This document shows positions 1 through 11,707 of a stretch of DNA of 64,000 nucleotides, in pieces (the stretch's first letter is position 1; each line of letters starts with the position of its first letter). A program made the position numbers and the translations under genes. This stretch comes from Deroplatys truncata (lineage: Eukaryota; Arthropoda; Insecta; Mantodea; Mantidae), in the NCBI GenBank assembly GCA_030765065.1, contig CM060975.1, positions 107,652,094-107,716,093 on the forward strand. Direction: 5' to 3'. The notes beneath the pieces were generated by a model, which saw only the letters and a program-made list of their open reading frames with translations, had not been told where the DNA came from and did no database searches.

Positions 1-370
1 CTTTCCTTTTTTTGTCCCACTCGCGTGAAAGAAAACGTTTGGCACAATTAATTAGAAAACCGCTGCAATTCTTTTCAAGCTTTGCTGAGTCAAAGTCATT
101 ATAAATATAAGCCGTGCAATATAACCTCCACCGTGAGGATAGGTCTATAGTCTTTGTACGCAGCACTAGAGGTGCCACCATGCATCATTCTCTTTCTCTT
201 GAGCTGATCTTTATTTGCAGTCGCACAATTGTAGCACATAAAAGCATCGCAATCCGAAAGCAAATAGACAATTCAAAACTCACTCCTTTTACAGAAGGTG
301 ATTCATACATTTTAAAACTATATGTAAAATCGGAACTTGAATTGCTTTGAAATCTTGTTTATGGTTATCA
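1..370. other. Unassigned AT-rich DNA at window start
   Basis: I see no repeat of the window's main families, no tRNA-like boxes and no convincing coding frame. A 78-codon open frame at 114-350 has no recognisable motif and is probably chance. Confidence 0.4.
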
Positions 371-374
371 GGAA

Positions 375-562
375 TTAAAGCGGGATTTCGGGACCTAAGC
401 TCACAGGAAGGCCTATTGTGCTTCTGGAAACCTTCGGGAGGAAGGGGTGAAGCGAAGGATGTAGAGCAAACAGAACCGGGCGACAGGATCGAACGCAGGC
501 GAGGTCCCTAACGTTTCCAGATACTGCATCATGCTGCGCCAGCGAGACAGGCCATGGGCCTA

Positions 563-607
<45 letters not shown>

Positions 608-780
608 AAGCCCGTGACACAGCACACATCAGGACAGGCAGTTCCACAAAGCAAACTCTACCACCACACGCCTCGCACGCCATCCACTCGCCAGATACTT
701 TGACTCTATAGCATGATAAGGAAATGAGGCACAGGGAAATTTGCAGCATTATATAATCCACCCCAGCGTTCGCCTACGAC
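375..780 (-). repeat. Decayed long tRNA-type SINE, body only
   Basis: The minus strand resembles the bodies at 35531-36034, 40330-40830 and 53195-53712. Shared landmarks are a GGAAACGTTAGGGACC-like block and a TTCATCCCTTCC-like block near the 3' end. A long CT run (about 566-605) sits inside. The tRNA-like head is not clear, so the copy is probably 5' truncated. The 128-residue minus frame across it owes its Arg-Glu run to the CT tract and is not a gene. Confidence 0.45.
566..605. repeat. (CT)n microsatellite
   Basis: Pure CT dinucleotide run inside the decayed SINE body. A matching GA-rich tract occurs at about 959-998. Confidence 0.9.
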
Positions 781-959
781 CCAGGGAAAATAGAGAAAAA
801 GGAAGTCTAGCCATCTCGCCCTTATTTTACAAGCTGCCTTACTGCAGAGAAAGTAGAAGAGTGCAACGGAGTCACCTTTAGAAATTTCATTGTGTTATAC
901 TAGTACATACTGAAGTAGTGTCAAGTGGCCCTAAAACTAGTCATCTCTACTGGAACTTC

Positions 960-997
<38 letters not shown>

Positions 998-1004
998 TTA
1001 ATCA
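781..1004. repeat. Unassigned DNA with (GA)n tract at 959-998
   Basis: No family recognised. The interrupted GA tract at 959-998 is the only clear feature. Confidence 0.5.
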
Positions 1005-1190
1005 TGTTATATTCACGTGACATTTTACTGAGTATTATTTAGTAAAGGTTTGTATTAATTGAGCATTTCTTTGTAGGTACAAAGAAGATATACTTGGCTG
1101 AAGCGACAGTGATATCTTTAAAAAGAGGATTGCTATATGCTGGATTTGAACTTCCATAGTCTTTGCATATCACGAGAAACAAAAGAACGG
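1005..1190 (-). mobile_element. Diverged HINE-B fragment
   Basis: The order of short blocks follows the minus-strand HINE-B copies: a GTGACATTTT-like remnant of the terminal region, a TAGGTACAAAG block, a GCTATATGCTGG block and CTTCCATAGTCTTTGC. It is heavily decayed and lacks the CA tract and both termini. Confidence 0.4.
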
Positions 1191-2030
1191 TGAACCGGTT
1201 CTTCAAAAGGTGTGTGCTAAAAGTACTGGTAATGAAGTAACGAATATCTGGAAAATGGCTAATGTCAGAAACATATCTATTTCAAATGAGTTCTGTCCTT
1301 TAACGAGATTTTCATTTAGCAACCTTTTAACTATATGTTATGGTTCCCTAGTTTACACAAGGTTGTGCAAAGTTCAACCAGAAGAAGGGGCTTCTCAGTT
1401 TATTTGTAGAAACTTCAAGACAAGCATTATGTTCCTCTTGTCAATTTGCCAATGTATGTCAAAATCGCTGCAGCATTTATTGAAAAACATAATTTAAAAA
1501 CGAAATATTTTCCACGTAAAGCATGCACTTTTAATCGTGTCTCTTTATTAAAATGGAGGTGCCTAAACTAGGAAGCGTATCGTACCTAGGATTGGGAAGA
1601 CGGTAAGACTGACACAAGGTAACAGGACTGTCCCCGCAAACATTTGTTCACAAAAGTTAAATTCGGGGATATTGGGTTTAATTAACTATATATTATATCC
1701 AGCATGAACACAAAATTCCCATACTCAGACGTTTTCAGAAATAATTACACGAGTTCACACAAATAACGTAATTATTGCAGAGGGAAAGATAAATAAATTA
1801 TGTTGACATAAACACAAAACAGATTTATCTTGATCACTATAGCTTTTCACCTCAGGCTTACCTGGCCATTAAACAGATCAACACCACTAAGAAATAATTC
1901 CCGTTGCACAAAGTAAGTTCCTTCATAAAATATAGTTTATTATATAAACTCATAATACATTGGCAATTTAAAATTTCTCAGAATAACTTAATCTGTATAG
2001 AACATAACAAAATCACAGTAATTAAAAAAA
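1191..2030. other. Unassigned AT-rich DNA
   Basis: No transposon landmarks recognised. A 95-codon plus frame (1210-1497) has no motif I know. It begins inside decayed repeat sequence and is most likely chance. Confidence 0.4.
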
Positions 2031-3604
2031 TCTGATGTGTTACACTCACATGACTTTCTCTACTCTTGTACAAACTATTTTTACAAAAGCTTATTCTCCA
2101 TCTACTTCATGTTAATCGAGATAAACATTTGTAGACTCTGTCTTATTGCTAAGTTTCTTGTAGATGTAAGGGGAATATATATTTACAAGGGCAATATGGA
2201 AATACGTAGCCTTTAAACATATACATATCTCCTAATAGCTGATTGCTAGGTGCAGCACCATTCTCTTTGCTACAGATTAATACTCTTTGCATATCCAAGA
2301 CAAAAAAATCTGATGTGTTACACTCACATGACTTTCTCTACTCTTGTACGAACTATTTTTACAAACGCTTAATCTCCATATGCTTCATGTTAATCGAGCT
2401 ATTCAGATGTCAATCTTATTGATAATTTTCTTGTAGATGCAAGGGGAATATGGTAAGTTTTAAGCGATAGTCAAATACTTTAACGCTGGTTGCTATGTGG
2501 CGCATTCCATTCTCTTTGCATGTCCAGGACATAAAAAAATGAATAACGAATTTGAGAAAAAGTATAAGTATTGGAAAATTTAAGGTAATAGCAAGCAATA
2601 TCTCGCAAACGGTTCACTCAACAAAAGAAATGTATATGACATAAATTGTGTATTTTAACGCGATCTACATTTTTCGTGTAGTAAACTTTTGTCTATCTCT
2701 TATGGTTTACCAGTTATGAAAAAGTCGTTCATAATGAAGAACACTTTTGGAGACATTGCCAGAAAATTCGAGATATACATTTTATTTGCCATGACAATAT
2801 CTTAAACATATGATAGTTTAATCAAAATCGTTAGAGCCGTTTTTGAGAAAATTAAAATTTTCGAAAAATGTTCCATGTAAAGGGTAGTCTGGGGTGGGGG
2901 GATTTTCTTGAAAACCTTCGTGTCGCATCTCTGGAAGATACTGAACCTAAATACTAAGTTTGGTGTTTATCCGACTGTTCGTTTTTGAGTTATGCTGTTC
3001 ACAGACACACAGACACACAGACAGACACACACACGGACATGTTTCCAAAAATGCTCTTTTTGGATTCAGGGGGTCTCAAAACATATATTTCCGGTGAAAT
3101 CTCGGTATCGAATTTTTGGGTGGAATGCAAAAATGAATAACGAATTCCCATTTGAGAAAAGCATTGAAAAATTTAAGGGAATAACAAGCAATATCTCGAA
3201 AATGGTTCACTCAACAAAAAAAATGTATATGACATAAATCGTGTATTTTAACGCGATCTACATTTTTTGTACAGTAAAATTTTGTGTATCTCTTATGGTT
3301 TACCAGTTATGCAAAAGTCGTTCACAATGAAGAATACTTTTGGAGACATTCCCAGAAAATTCAAGATATACATTTTATTTGTCATAAAAATTTCTTAAAC
3401 ATATGATATTTTAATCAAAATCGTTAGAGCCATTTTTGAGAAAATTAAAATTTTCGAAAAATGTTCCATGTAAAGGGTAGTCTGGGGTGGGGGGATTTTC
3501 TTGAAAAGCTTCGTGTCGCATCTCTGGAAGATACTGAACCTGAATACCAAGTTTGGTGTTTATCCGACTCTTCGTTTATGAGTTATGCTGTTCACAGACA
3601 CACA

Positions 3605-3649
<45 letters not shown>

Positions 3650-3781
3650 GGACATGTTTCCAAAAATGCTTTTTTTGGATTCAGGGGGTCTCAAAACATG
3701 TATTTCCGGTGAAATCTCGGTATCGAATTTTTGGGTGGAATACAATACTTCCTCTACTTACTATACGTAGGAGAGAAAATA
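2031..3781 (-). mobile_element. HINE-A element (host copy), split by an inserted HINE-A
   Basis: Read on the minus strand, the 5' part (3781 down to about 3130) runs from a mutated ACTTTCTCTACT end, through the CA tract, to the T-run before the GTCCTGG block. The 3' part (2308 down to 2031) resumes at GTCTTGGATATGC and ends with AGTAGAGAAAGT, the ATGTG/CACAT stem-loop and CAGA plus a T-run. The two parts are one element interrupted by another HINE-A at 2309-3129. It is non-coding. The peptides with Thr-His repeats come from the CA microsatellite (about 3599-3649). Assignment to Helentron-associated elements is inferred from structure only. Confidence 0.7.
2309..3129 (-). mobile_element. HINE-A element nested inside another HINE-A
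   Basis: It starts on the plus strand at TCTGATGTGTTACACTCACA, which is the 3' stem-loop end in minus orientation. It keeps the subterminal ACTTTCTCTACT, the conserved body and a short CA tract (about 3001-3035). About 43 bp of its other end are missing, so it stops at a GGTGGAATGC-like block where the host copy resumes. The insertion point is the host T-run after TTCGTTATTCA. The 3' junction with the host is the same as that at 25117/25118. Confidence 0.7.
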
Positions 3782-3789
3782 AAAATTAA

Positions 3790-4254
3790 TTAATATTGAC
3801 CAAAACGGCAGAGGGAACTCGCACACTGCATATAAAATCAAATGACCAAGCCAAACAAAATAAATTATACAGGGTTAAAAAATGTAAATCGCGTCTATGG
3901 CTCCGCAAAATATGTACACTTTAATGCCGAAACCTCTGCTTATCGAGAAATGGGTACAAACAAACCTGGATGAAAATCCTTTTAGCAATTGAAATATTTG
4001 GCTTACTAAGCCATCCAAGAAACTCACCAGAGAGATGTGTCCCCTCACACTGGCAGAATCGAACTCCATGAGCCAGGTGAAGGAACAGACACCAAAAACA
4101 TCCGACACGCCACATACGATGACTAATAGAAACACAGTCGGTAAACAACATCGCTCAACGACACTTGCGGAAATTATTTGTAATTCGTTAGCCGAAATGA
4201 CCAAATAAAAAAAGAAAGTAATATCCAACAGCACAAGCATAGTTTAGGATTGAA
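3790..4254. other. Unassigned stretch with a 121-codon minus ORF
   Basis: The stretch lies between two HINE-A pieces. A minus frame at 3875-4240 would encode a hydrophobic 121-residue peptide (MLVLLDITFFFYLV start), and an overlapping frame covers 76 codons. I recognise no domain in either. A TATACAGGGT-like string at about 3868 resembles a Tc/mariner end but has no partner nearby. Confidence 0.3.
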
Positions 4255-4257
4255 TGA

Positions 4258-4440
4258 TTGTCTTTAAAACCTTCATGTCGCATCCTTGAAACATGATAAA
4301 CCTAAATACAAAGTTTGGTGTTTATTCGACTCAGCAATTTTGAGTTATGCTGACAACACACAAGGTTCACACACGCGCATACATGAGCCCACGTATCGAA
4401 TTAAGGTTTCACACAATTTAATTTTTGGGTACTTTCGGCT
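4258..4440 (-). mobile_element. HINE-A fragment
   Basis: The fragment matches the minus-strand block CCTTCATGTCGCATC, then a TACAAAGTTTGGTGTTTAT-like block, a remnant of the CA tract and the TTTTTGGGT block. Both termini are absent. Confidence 0.6.
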
Positions 4441-4939
4441 ATTTAATCTCCTATTAGGTTATAACCGTGCATATGTTTTATACGTATAGAGTAATTATAT
4501 TATACAGGATGGACCATTTAAGTTGAGACTGCCCAATATCTCCAAAACTACGTTGTAGAAAAAATGTCTTTAATAAAAGTTGCTTGATATTATGGGGAAA
4601 GTAAACGCCTTTAGTCGTGTTATATTTGGAGGACGTTGGGATGATCATTTTAGGACCAATTAACTTATTTAAATGGGAACCTATCTTTTTATGATGTTTT
4701 CTCACTCGTCATAAAAAACTAAACAACAGGTGTATAAAGCACTTTGCAATTCTCTTACACCAACATAAATAACAATGAAAGTTCTGAATGGCTGTGTACG
4801 AAGAGCGCAATGCATGGCCGGACCATCCATGAATGGTCATTTGAGGGTCAAGTTACGTTTTGTAATTAGGAAGCAATTATTTCCCTTATTCCTCGTGACA
4901 AAATATACAGCTTTTTATAAACCATTTTCTGCATAGAAC

Positions 4940-6758
4940 ATGGTTCTTTCACTGGTGTAGACAATTAAACAGAGATGAAAGGTACACAGAGTATCACTAC
5001 CTACCTTAGGGTAATAAATGTTCATTTTACCTCTATGTATTTTCAACTCTGTGAATAAACGAAACTTTTTTACTTTCTCTACTACGTGTAGTAAGTAGGG
5101 GAGGTATAGTATTCCACCCAAAAATTCGACACGGAGATTTCACCAGAAATCCAAAAAACGCATTTTTGGAAACATGTCCGTGTGTGTGTGTATGTCTGTC
5201 TGTGAACAGCATAACTCAGAAATGAACAGTTAGATAAACACCAAAGTTGGTATTGAGGTTCAGTATCTTCCAGAGATGCGATACGGAGGTTTTCAAGAAA
5301 ATCCCCCCCACCCCATATTACACTTTACATGGTAAATCTTTCGAAAGTTTTAATTTTCTCAAAAATGGCTAACGATTTTGATTAAAATATCGTATATTTA
5401 AGATATTTTCATGACAAATGAAATGTATATCTCGAATTTTCTGGGAATGTCTCCAAAAGTATTCTTCATTGTGAACGACTTTTCCATAACTGGTAAACCA
5501 TAAGGGATAGACAAGATTTTACTACACAAAAAATGTAGATCGCGTTAAAATACACAATTTATGTCATATACATGTTTTGTTGTTGAGTGAACCATTTTAG
5601 AGATATTGCTTGTTATTCCCTTAAATTTTCCAATACTTTTCTCAAATGGGAATTCGTTATTCATTTTTTTATGTGCTGGACATGCAAAGAGAATGCAATG
5701 CTCCACATAGCAACCACCTCTTAAAAGATTTGACTATCGCTTAAATTCTACCATATTCCCCTTGCATCTACAAGAAAATTAGCAATAAGATTAGCATCTC
5801 CATTAACATGAAGCATATGGAGAATAAGCGTTTGTAAAAATAGTTTGTACAAGAGTAGAGAAAGTCATGTGAGTGTAACAGATCAGATTTTTCCTTAAGG
5901 TAATCCCGTAAGGAAAAATATGGTGATGTAAGATCAGGAGATCGAGCTGGCCAATTAATGAGACCTGCGCGTCCTATCCAACGATCAGGGTAATTGTTAT
6001 TTAATATATCCTTAGCAGTGCGTGCATAGGGCGCAGTGCATCCGTCATACTGGTATTACATTTGGACTTGGTTTGTAATGACACGTTTTGTAACAATAAC
6101 GGCAACTCCTCCGTTAAAGAGTTTCTGTACTTTGCACCTGTAAAGGTGCCATTAATGAAGTCCAGTCAATTACCTTGTCACCCAAAATCCCACACCACAC
6201 ATTAACAGACCAGGATCTTTGATGTTCCACTTCTCGTAACCAATGTGGATTTTGCACAGCCCAATAGTGCATATTGTGTCGATTTACTTCACCATGATTT
6301 GTGAAAGTACTCTCGTCACTAAATAATACGAACTGAAAAAGGTTGTTAATAATCCGCAGTCTATCTTGTGTCCACCTGCAGAACGTTAGTATATTTACAA
6401 AATCGTCACCATACAGTTGTTGATGTGATGACACATGGTAGGGATGGAACTTATGCCGTTTCAATATTCTGAGGACACTGCATTGGTTGCCATTTCGCGA
6501 GAACTGACTTGGGGTTGCAATTCACTGTAGCAACTTCCCTATCTTCGTCCGTAGCTGTTCTACGACTCCTTTCTTTGGCTGGACACTGCCTTCTTCGGAG
6601 AATTGCTTTATCACACGATAAAATGAATCTCTTGATGGATTTCTTCTATCAGGAAACCTCCCCGCGTGCAGAAGAATAGCCTGTTCCACATCTCTCCTAG
6701 TTTCCCCGTAAATGAGAACCATTTCCACTTTTTCTGGCTGAGAAATGGACCATTTCAA
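4940..6758 (-). pseudogene. Tc/mariner-type transposase remnant (DD41D spacing), split by HINE-A
   Basis: The helix-turn-helix part starts at MKWSISQPEKVEM (6758) and includes RFPDRRNPSRDSFYRV. After one in-frame TGA (about 6519-6521) comes RILKRHKFHPYHVSSHQQ, then the first catalytic Asp in LFSDESTFTNHG and the NVWCGILGD motif. Past a frameshift near 6110 the second Asp lies in YDGCTAPYA. The third site reads SPDLTSPYF, with Tyr where the family has Asp. I count 41 residues between the second Asp and that site. The frame runs into the HINE-A at 5890, and a KIHRG-like C-terminal remnant remains below 5071. The family binds its own inverted repeats and moves by cut and paste; this copy cannot. 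Confidence 0.75.
5072..5890 (+). mobile_element. HINE-A element, complete
   Basis: It starts ACTTTCTCTACTACGTG after a T-run. It contains the GTGTGTGTGTATGTCTGTC tract (about 5180-5205) and ends AGAGTAGAGAAAGT, then the ATGTG stem-loop region and CAGA followed by T's. It interrupts the transposase remnant of the 4505-8225 element, so it is younger than that element. It is non-coding; the 68-codon minus frame at its start is chance. Confidence 0.8.
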
Positions 6759-7051
6759 CCCACAGTCAACTGAGTAGCTTCAAATGTTAAATGACTTAAA
6801 TGGAACTGATGGTTGTTACTCGGTGATCGCTAACTGTAGGTATGTACTACCAGTGGATCAAACTGGTCTCGAAGACGGCTGCAAGTACACTAATGACCCG
6901 TGGAAAGTAAACAAAACAATGGACACAATGTCTCATTGCCTCCTCGCCTACTGTTATTATGCTGTACTGGGTTGAATGGGTCCAACCATGCATTGCCTCT
7001 TCGTGCACACCCAATCAGAATTTTCGTTGGTAAGAGTAATTGCAAGATTCT

Positions 7052-7976
7052 TGAGGCAGTATTTTTAACACTTGAATAATTTCAATTAAATTTATTAATA
7101 TGTAATTTCAATAACAGCCCACCTTGAAGCAATATATTTGTAATATGTATGTAATAATTTATAAAATGTATGTAACAGTCATTGCATATGCTTATATTAT
7201 TATAAACATGTTCAATAATGTTATGTGAATGCATTACGTAATTTAATAATGTAAGAGCTGTGAGAATAATAAGTTTAAAGTTGCTAACAATGAGGTAACC
7301 TTGAGGCAATAATGAGTTTGAGAGCTTGAATACTACTAGTCATGATTAGGGCAGCAATAATGTAAATTTTGTGACAGTTTAAAATTAGCCAATCAACAGC
7401 CAGAAAAAGCTTTAGTAAAATGCAGGTATTCTATTGGACTAGGATTAGCCAATCAGAGATTTGAAATACAGAAGTTTACGGGTTGAAATATGTTCAGTTG
7501 CTGGCAGACCTTGGTATTAACCAGATGAAAGATGTGTTCTCTAGAGAAATATTACGTATTCGTGTGAAACGAGCATTAAGTATACGCGTTAACAAAGTGC
7601 AAGTATTAAATTAAAGAATCTCACAGATCTTGATATCAGTGTAGTGCTATTTAATTTGTGTCAAGGATTAATAAAAACAAGTGAATTTAAACTTAAAATA
7701 TCTGTAGGCCTACATTCTTATCGCACCATGCCTTGATTAAGATAAATGTGTCTCTAAAACAATAGTGAAGCAACCGAGGCAAACATAAACATAAATATCT
7801 ATAGAAGCAGTTTAATAACAAAGTTAAATAATATAATATTTTTAAACTTGGAGCGTAAGAACAAAAATACATCTTCAAATCGGCTTTTCATACGTAGTAG
7901 CATATTGCGTAAACAGCAACTTCAAACTGTCGTCCATACGTGGAGCTAAAATAAATAAACTCCTAAAGACAATATC
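7052..7976 (+). mobile_element. Solo LTR, family L1 (fossil)
   Basis: It begins TGAGGCAGTATTTTTAAC and is bounded by TTCT on both sides (7048-7051 and 7977-7980). The two flanks join to restore the right inverted repeat of the surrounding Tc/mariner element, which confirms the boundaries. It holds TAGCCAATCA-type CCAAT boxes near the middle and an AATAAAA-like signal further on. No internal coding region is present, so this is a recombined solo LTR. Its 3' end differs somewhat from the CTACTTCA end of its relatives. The superfamily is not assigned. Confidence 0.75.
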
Positions 7977-8229
7977 TTCTTCATGCTTTACGCAAAAGTT
8001 GTTTGGTTTTTTATGAGCAATGAGAAAACAACATAAAAATATAGGTTACCATTAAAAAAAATTAAATTTATCCTAAAATGATCATCACAATGTCCTCCTA
8101 ATAAAACACGACTAAAGATATTTAGTTTCTCCCATAATAGCAAGCAGTTTTTATTTAAGACGCTTCTTTCTACAACGCTTAGTTTTGGAGATACTGTACA
8201 GTCTCAATTTAAATAGTCTACCCTATATT

Positions 8230-9174
8230 TGCGCAGGTATAAATTAATTTGTATGAGCTGCAGTTAATTCTTACAGCTTTTCCAATGTGATAGGCATCAA
8301 AATACTAACTTCTTAAGTACCTTCTTAAAACAGTTGGGAGGCTATTTACGTACTCAGGAAAAATCATACAAGAGAGAGCTTATACATCTAAATTAAAATT
8401 TTCAACATACCCTTTGGGAATGAATTCACTTTACACAAAAATAAATGTAATTTCTGGACGAATTTTGTTCCTCTTGAAATGTATATCTTCGTTTGAAGCT
8501 GTTTTATGAGTTGTTCACGTCTTTTAGAAATGAAGTAGCCTAATAAATGCATACTAATAAGTATTTCAGAAATTTATTCTATTGAAAAGAAGGAAATATT
8601 CACATGTTAGTCAAAGAAGTCATCTAAGACTGAAGCGAGTATATTTATGGTGGATTAAATTCTCCATAAAGGAGCAAATGAAAATTAAATAAGCAAAAAA
8701 TAAAAGGTATAATAAAAGTAGTATGGATAATAAAGGGCTGAACCTCAGGTTAATAAAACTACGAAGGTGCAGTAATCTTAGGAGTGGAACAGAATGAAAT
8801 AAAATATAGGTGTGAATTGTCTGCTGCAGATATGAATTTCCTTGTGAATTGTAGAGTAAAATGGGTGTAGAATAACATGAATAAGGGATCCAGAAGAGAG
8901 TAAATGGGGAGTGTAGATGGGAAAGTGCGACCGCAGAACGAAAGTAGTCGCAAACTTTCGTAATAACTATTCAGTTCGAAGAATAATCATAAGCAAAGAA
9001 TTAAATTAAAAATCTACATTATACAAGTATAAGGACAAGTAAATGAGGAAGAATCCTTTATTCGAACTTTGAGAGGAACTTTTACATTATTTTAAGCAGT
9101 CTGGGAAGTGGGCCTTATCTAGAAATCCACTGAAGCCAGAAAACATGGCTTCATATTTTCGGGCATATTTGATA
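8230..9174. other. Unassigned AT-rich DNA
   Basis: I see nothing attributable to the window's repeat families and no coding frame with recognisable motifs. Confidence 0.4.
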
Positions 9175-9176
9175 TA

Positions 9177-9652
9177 TAGTGTTATTCAAAAAGAAGGAAT
9201 AAACTTTAAATATTTATTTCTAATGAACGACAATAAATGGCGACCCATGCGATACATCACTGAATAGGGAAAAGTACAAAATTTTATTTTATATATTCAA
9301 AATGAGAACCATTTGTTATGCGAGGACGACCAGTGCTTTTCCGTTTGCATACGCAACCATCTTCTACGAATTTATTGTATCAGTTGTAAATTGTTTATTA
9401 CGAGGCGGCTCGTTGTTGAACTTACAACGAAATGCACTCTGCAATGAAAAAATGGATTCATTCTTTGCATACCGCAGCACACAAAACGACTTTTCCTGTA
9501 GCGTCGCCATTTTCTCGTAAACAAACACAGCGCCGCTGTAGGCAGTGTATGGAACTAATTGATGGGCAATGATGCGTCATATGTGTCGCTAACTATTGTA
9601 GTTCATTAGAAATAAATATTTAAAGTATGTTCCTTATTTTTGAATAACCCTG
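9177..9652 (-). mobile_element. MITE-like deletion derivative of a Tc/mariner element
   Basis: The terminal inverted repeats are about 54 bp. The right end reads inward CAGGGTTATTCAAAAATAAG and the left matches with a few changes. TA lies outside both ends (9175-9176 and 9653-9654). The interior keeps the transposase N terminus on the minus strand from ATG at 9510 (MATLQEKSFCVLRYAKNE), ending after a frameshift in a KSTGRPR-like AT-hook motif near 9300. The catalytic region is missing. It therefore looks like an internally deleted copy mobilised, if ever, by a full-length relative. Confidence 0.8.
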
Positions 9653-9659
9653 TATTAGT

Positions 9660-10760
9660 ACAAAAGCTTTACTGCAGAATAAGTATACATATAGTTACAT
9701 CTCTGTAAAGTTACATATTCATACGTGTGGTAGCTAGTGGAAGAAAACTATTAACTTCTGAGAAAATATTGGGAAAATATTAGAAAAGCATTGACATTTC
9801 GGTATCTCTTTTCTAAGAACTACTTAAAGTACAGATTTTGGATTCTTACTGCATCTTAAGACATATTTTGTGACACTTAACTAAAGCTAAAATTAGCTTT
9901 TATAGATTTCAAACAAACTATAACTAAACTTAACTGTAAATGTTTTCTAATATACTCATCAAATAATAAGAATTTTAATAAAGAAGGTTGTAAATCAATA
10001 TTTAAACATGCATGCTTTTCATTTGAATGGCTAAATTTTAAGCATACTCTGAATCTAGAAGATTAACAGGATAGGAAAGGACAAATTTGACAATTTTAGA
10101 TATTCCAGGCAAAGTGAACGGGTAAAACGAGTTATTGCACTAAAAATCTAAGAGACCATACGTGAACTGCAGTCTCTAGTCCAAAATATAAAACCGAAAA
10201 AAAAAATTGTTTTAAAAAATTAGTTTGCGATCTTCCGCCCCTGTATATCTACGGGTTTGTAAGGTAATCTTAGACGCATACATTTTACACACACACTGAA
10301 AAAATACCATATTGGCATATATTCTAGAAATCCTTGACCTCCTAGGTAAATTTTTCCAAACTGCCCTCCATACTTAAGTCCACATTTTACAGGCATATAC
10401 ATAAGTCTAATAATGTGAATAGCAAAATTCACATTTCAATCTCCCGAACAGTTCCTTGCTCATAAAACTTGCTGATTGTTTTCTCAAAAGTGTTTATGAC
10501 GATTTCGATTAAAATGCGCGTTGAGATATTAACATAACAGATACAACTTATCTCTTAAACTCCTGTAAAATACCTATGAGCTCTGCTGTGTCACCCAATT
10601 TTACGAACAAATCTGTCAAACATCCCTTAAAAATTTAAACAATAAATAATGTTATGTTATGGGAAAGAAAGGTATATAATATGTTTTTACAATACATTCC
10701 AAATATGCCGGAGTTAGTTTTAGGCACATTGCAACATTATTGCTCTGGGCTATGCGCAGC
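9660..10760. other. Unassigned AT-rich DNA
   Basis: About 1.1 kb without recognisable elements. A 70-codon minus frame at 10220-10432 has no motif I know. Confidence 0.4.
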
Positions 10761-10764
10761 AGTT

Positions 10765-11703
10765 TGAGGCAGTATTTTTAACACTTAAATGATTTCAGTC
10801 TAATTATATAATACGTAAATTCAATAACAGCCCGCCTTGAAGCAATATGTGTATGTAACAATATATAAAAAGTGTATATAACAGTCATTGTATATGTTTG
10901 TATTATTGTATCCATGTGTAATAATGTTATGCGACTATATTACGTAATTTAATAATGTAGGAGCTGTGAGAAAAAAAAGCTAAAAGTTGCTAACGATGAG
11001 GTAACCTTAAGGCAATAATGCGTTTGAGAGTTTAAAAATACTACTTCTGATTCCTGGAAGCAATAATGTAATTTTAATGACAGTTTATGAAGTAGCCAAT
11101 CAACAACCAGAAAATAACTTTAGTTAAATAAAGGTATTCTATTTGGGTAGGATTAGCCAATCAGAAACTGAAAAGGAGAAAATTTTACAAATTTAGAGTT
11201 CAGTTGCCTGCAGAGTGCGTTACTAACCAGACGCAAAAAGTGTCCTCAAGAAATATAATATGTATTCGCGTAAGACAAAAATAAGTTTACGTGTTAAAAA
11301 GTGTAATTAATTAATAAAAATAATCTCACAGCTCTCTATATCAGTGAAGTGTTATTTAAATCGTGTCAATCATTAATAAAAGGAATGAAGTAAGATTAAA
11401 ATCTGTGTAAGCCTACATTGTTGTCGCATCACAACCCTGCTAAGAGAAACGTGTCTCTAACAATAATACTGACGCAGCGAGGCAAACATAAATATAATAT
11501 TTAGAGAAAGAGTAAAATTACAAAGTTAATATTTTCTTAAACTTGGGGCAAAGGCTTCCGGAAACTGTTTACTATACGTGCGGTTGCAACTACCAAGTTC
11601 GGCTCCCCAATAGATGAAATACGATACAACTCCTTTTAAAATGCAACAAAACACCTACTTCAAATTGGCTTCCATACCTGGGGCAGAAATAAAACCTACT
11701 TCA
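10765..11703 (+). mobile_element. Solo LTR, family L1 (fossil)
   Basis: It begins TGAGGCAGTATTTTTAAC and ends CCTACTTCA. A perfect 4-bp target duplication AGTT flanks it (10761-10764 and 11704-11707). The middle has paired CCAAT boxes (AGCCAATCAACA, TAGCCAATCAG) and a later AATAAAA signal, as expected of an LTR. There is no internal region. Confidence 0.85.
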
Positions 11704-11707
11704 AGTT

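Larger units (their letters stand above)
4505..8225 (-). mobile_element. Tc/mariner element with about 330-bp inverted repeats, twice interrupted
   Basis: The left end (CAGGATGGACCATTTAAG) and the inverted right end (TAGGGTAGACTATTTAAA) are flanked by TA on both sides (4503-4504 and 8226-8227). The similarity continues inward about 330 bp on each side, to about 4840 on the left and about 6970 on the right. A transposase remnant lies between on the minus strand. A HINE-A copy (5072-5890) and a solo LTR (7052-7976) interrupt it. Without them the element is about 2 kb. This is a plain DNA transposon and its transposase is dead. Confidence 0.8.

Noticed and set aside
375-761. 128-residue minus frame with an Arg-Glu run
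   Set aside because: The run is a CT microsatellite inside a decayed SINE.
3461-3712. Several overlapping frames rich in Thr-His or Val-Cys
   Set aside because: They come from the CA/GT microsatellite in HINE-A; the same peptides recur at 59375-59587 and elsewhere.
3868-3890. TATACAGGGT as a Tc/mariner end
   Set aside because: No inverted partner was found within a reasonable distance.
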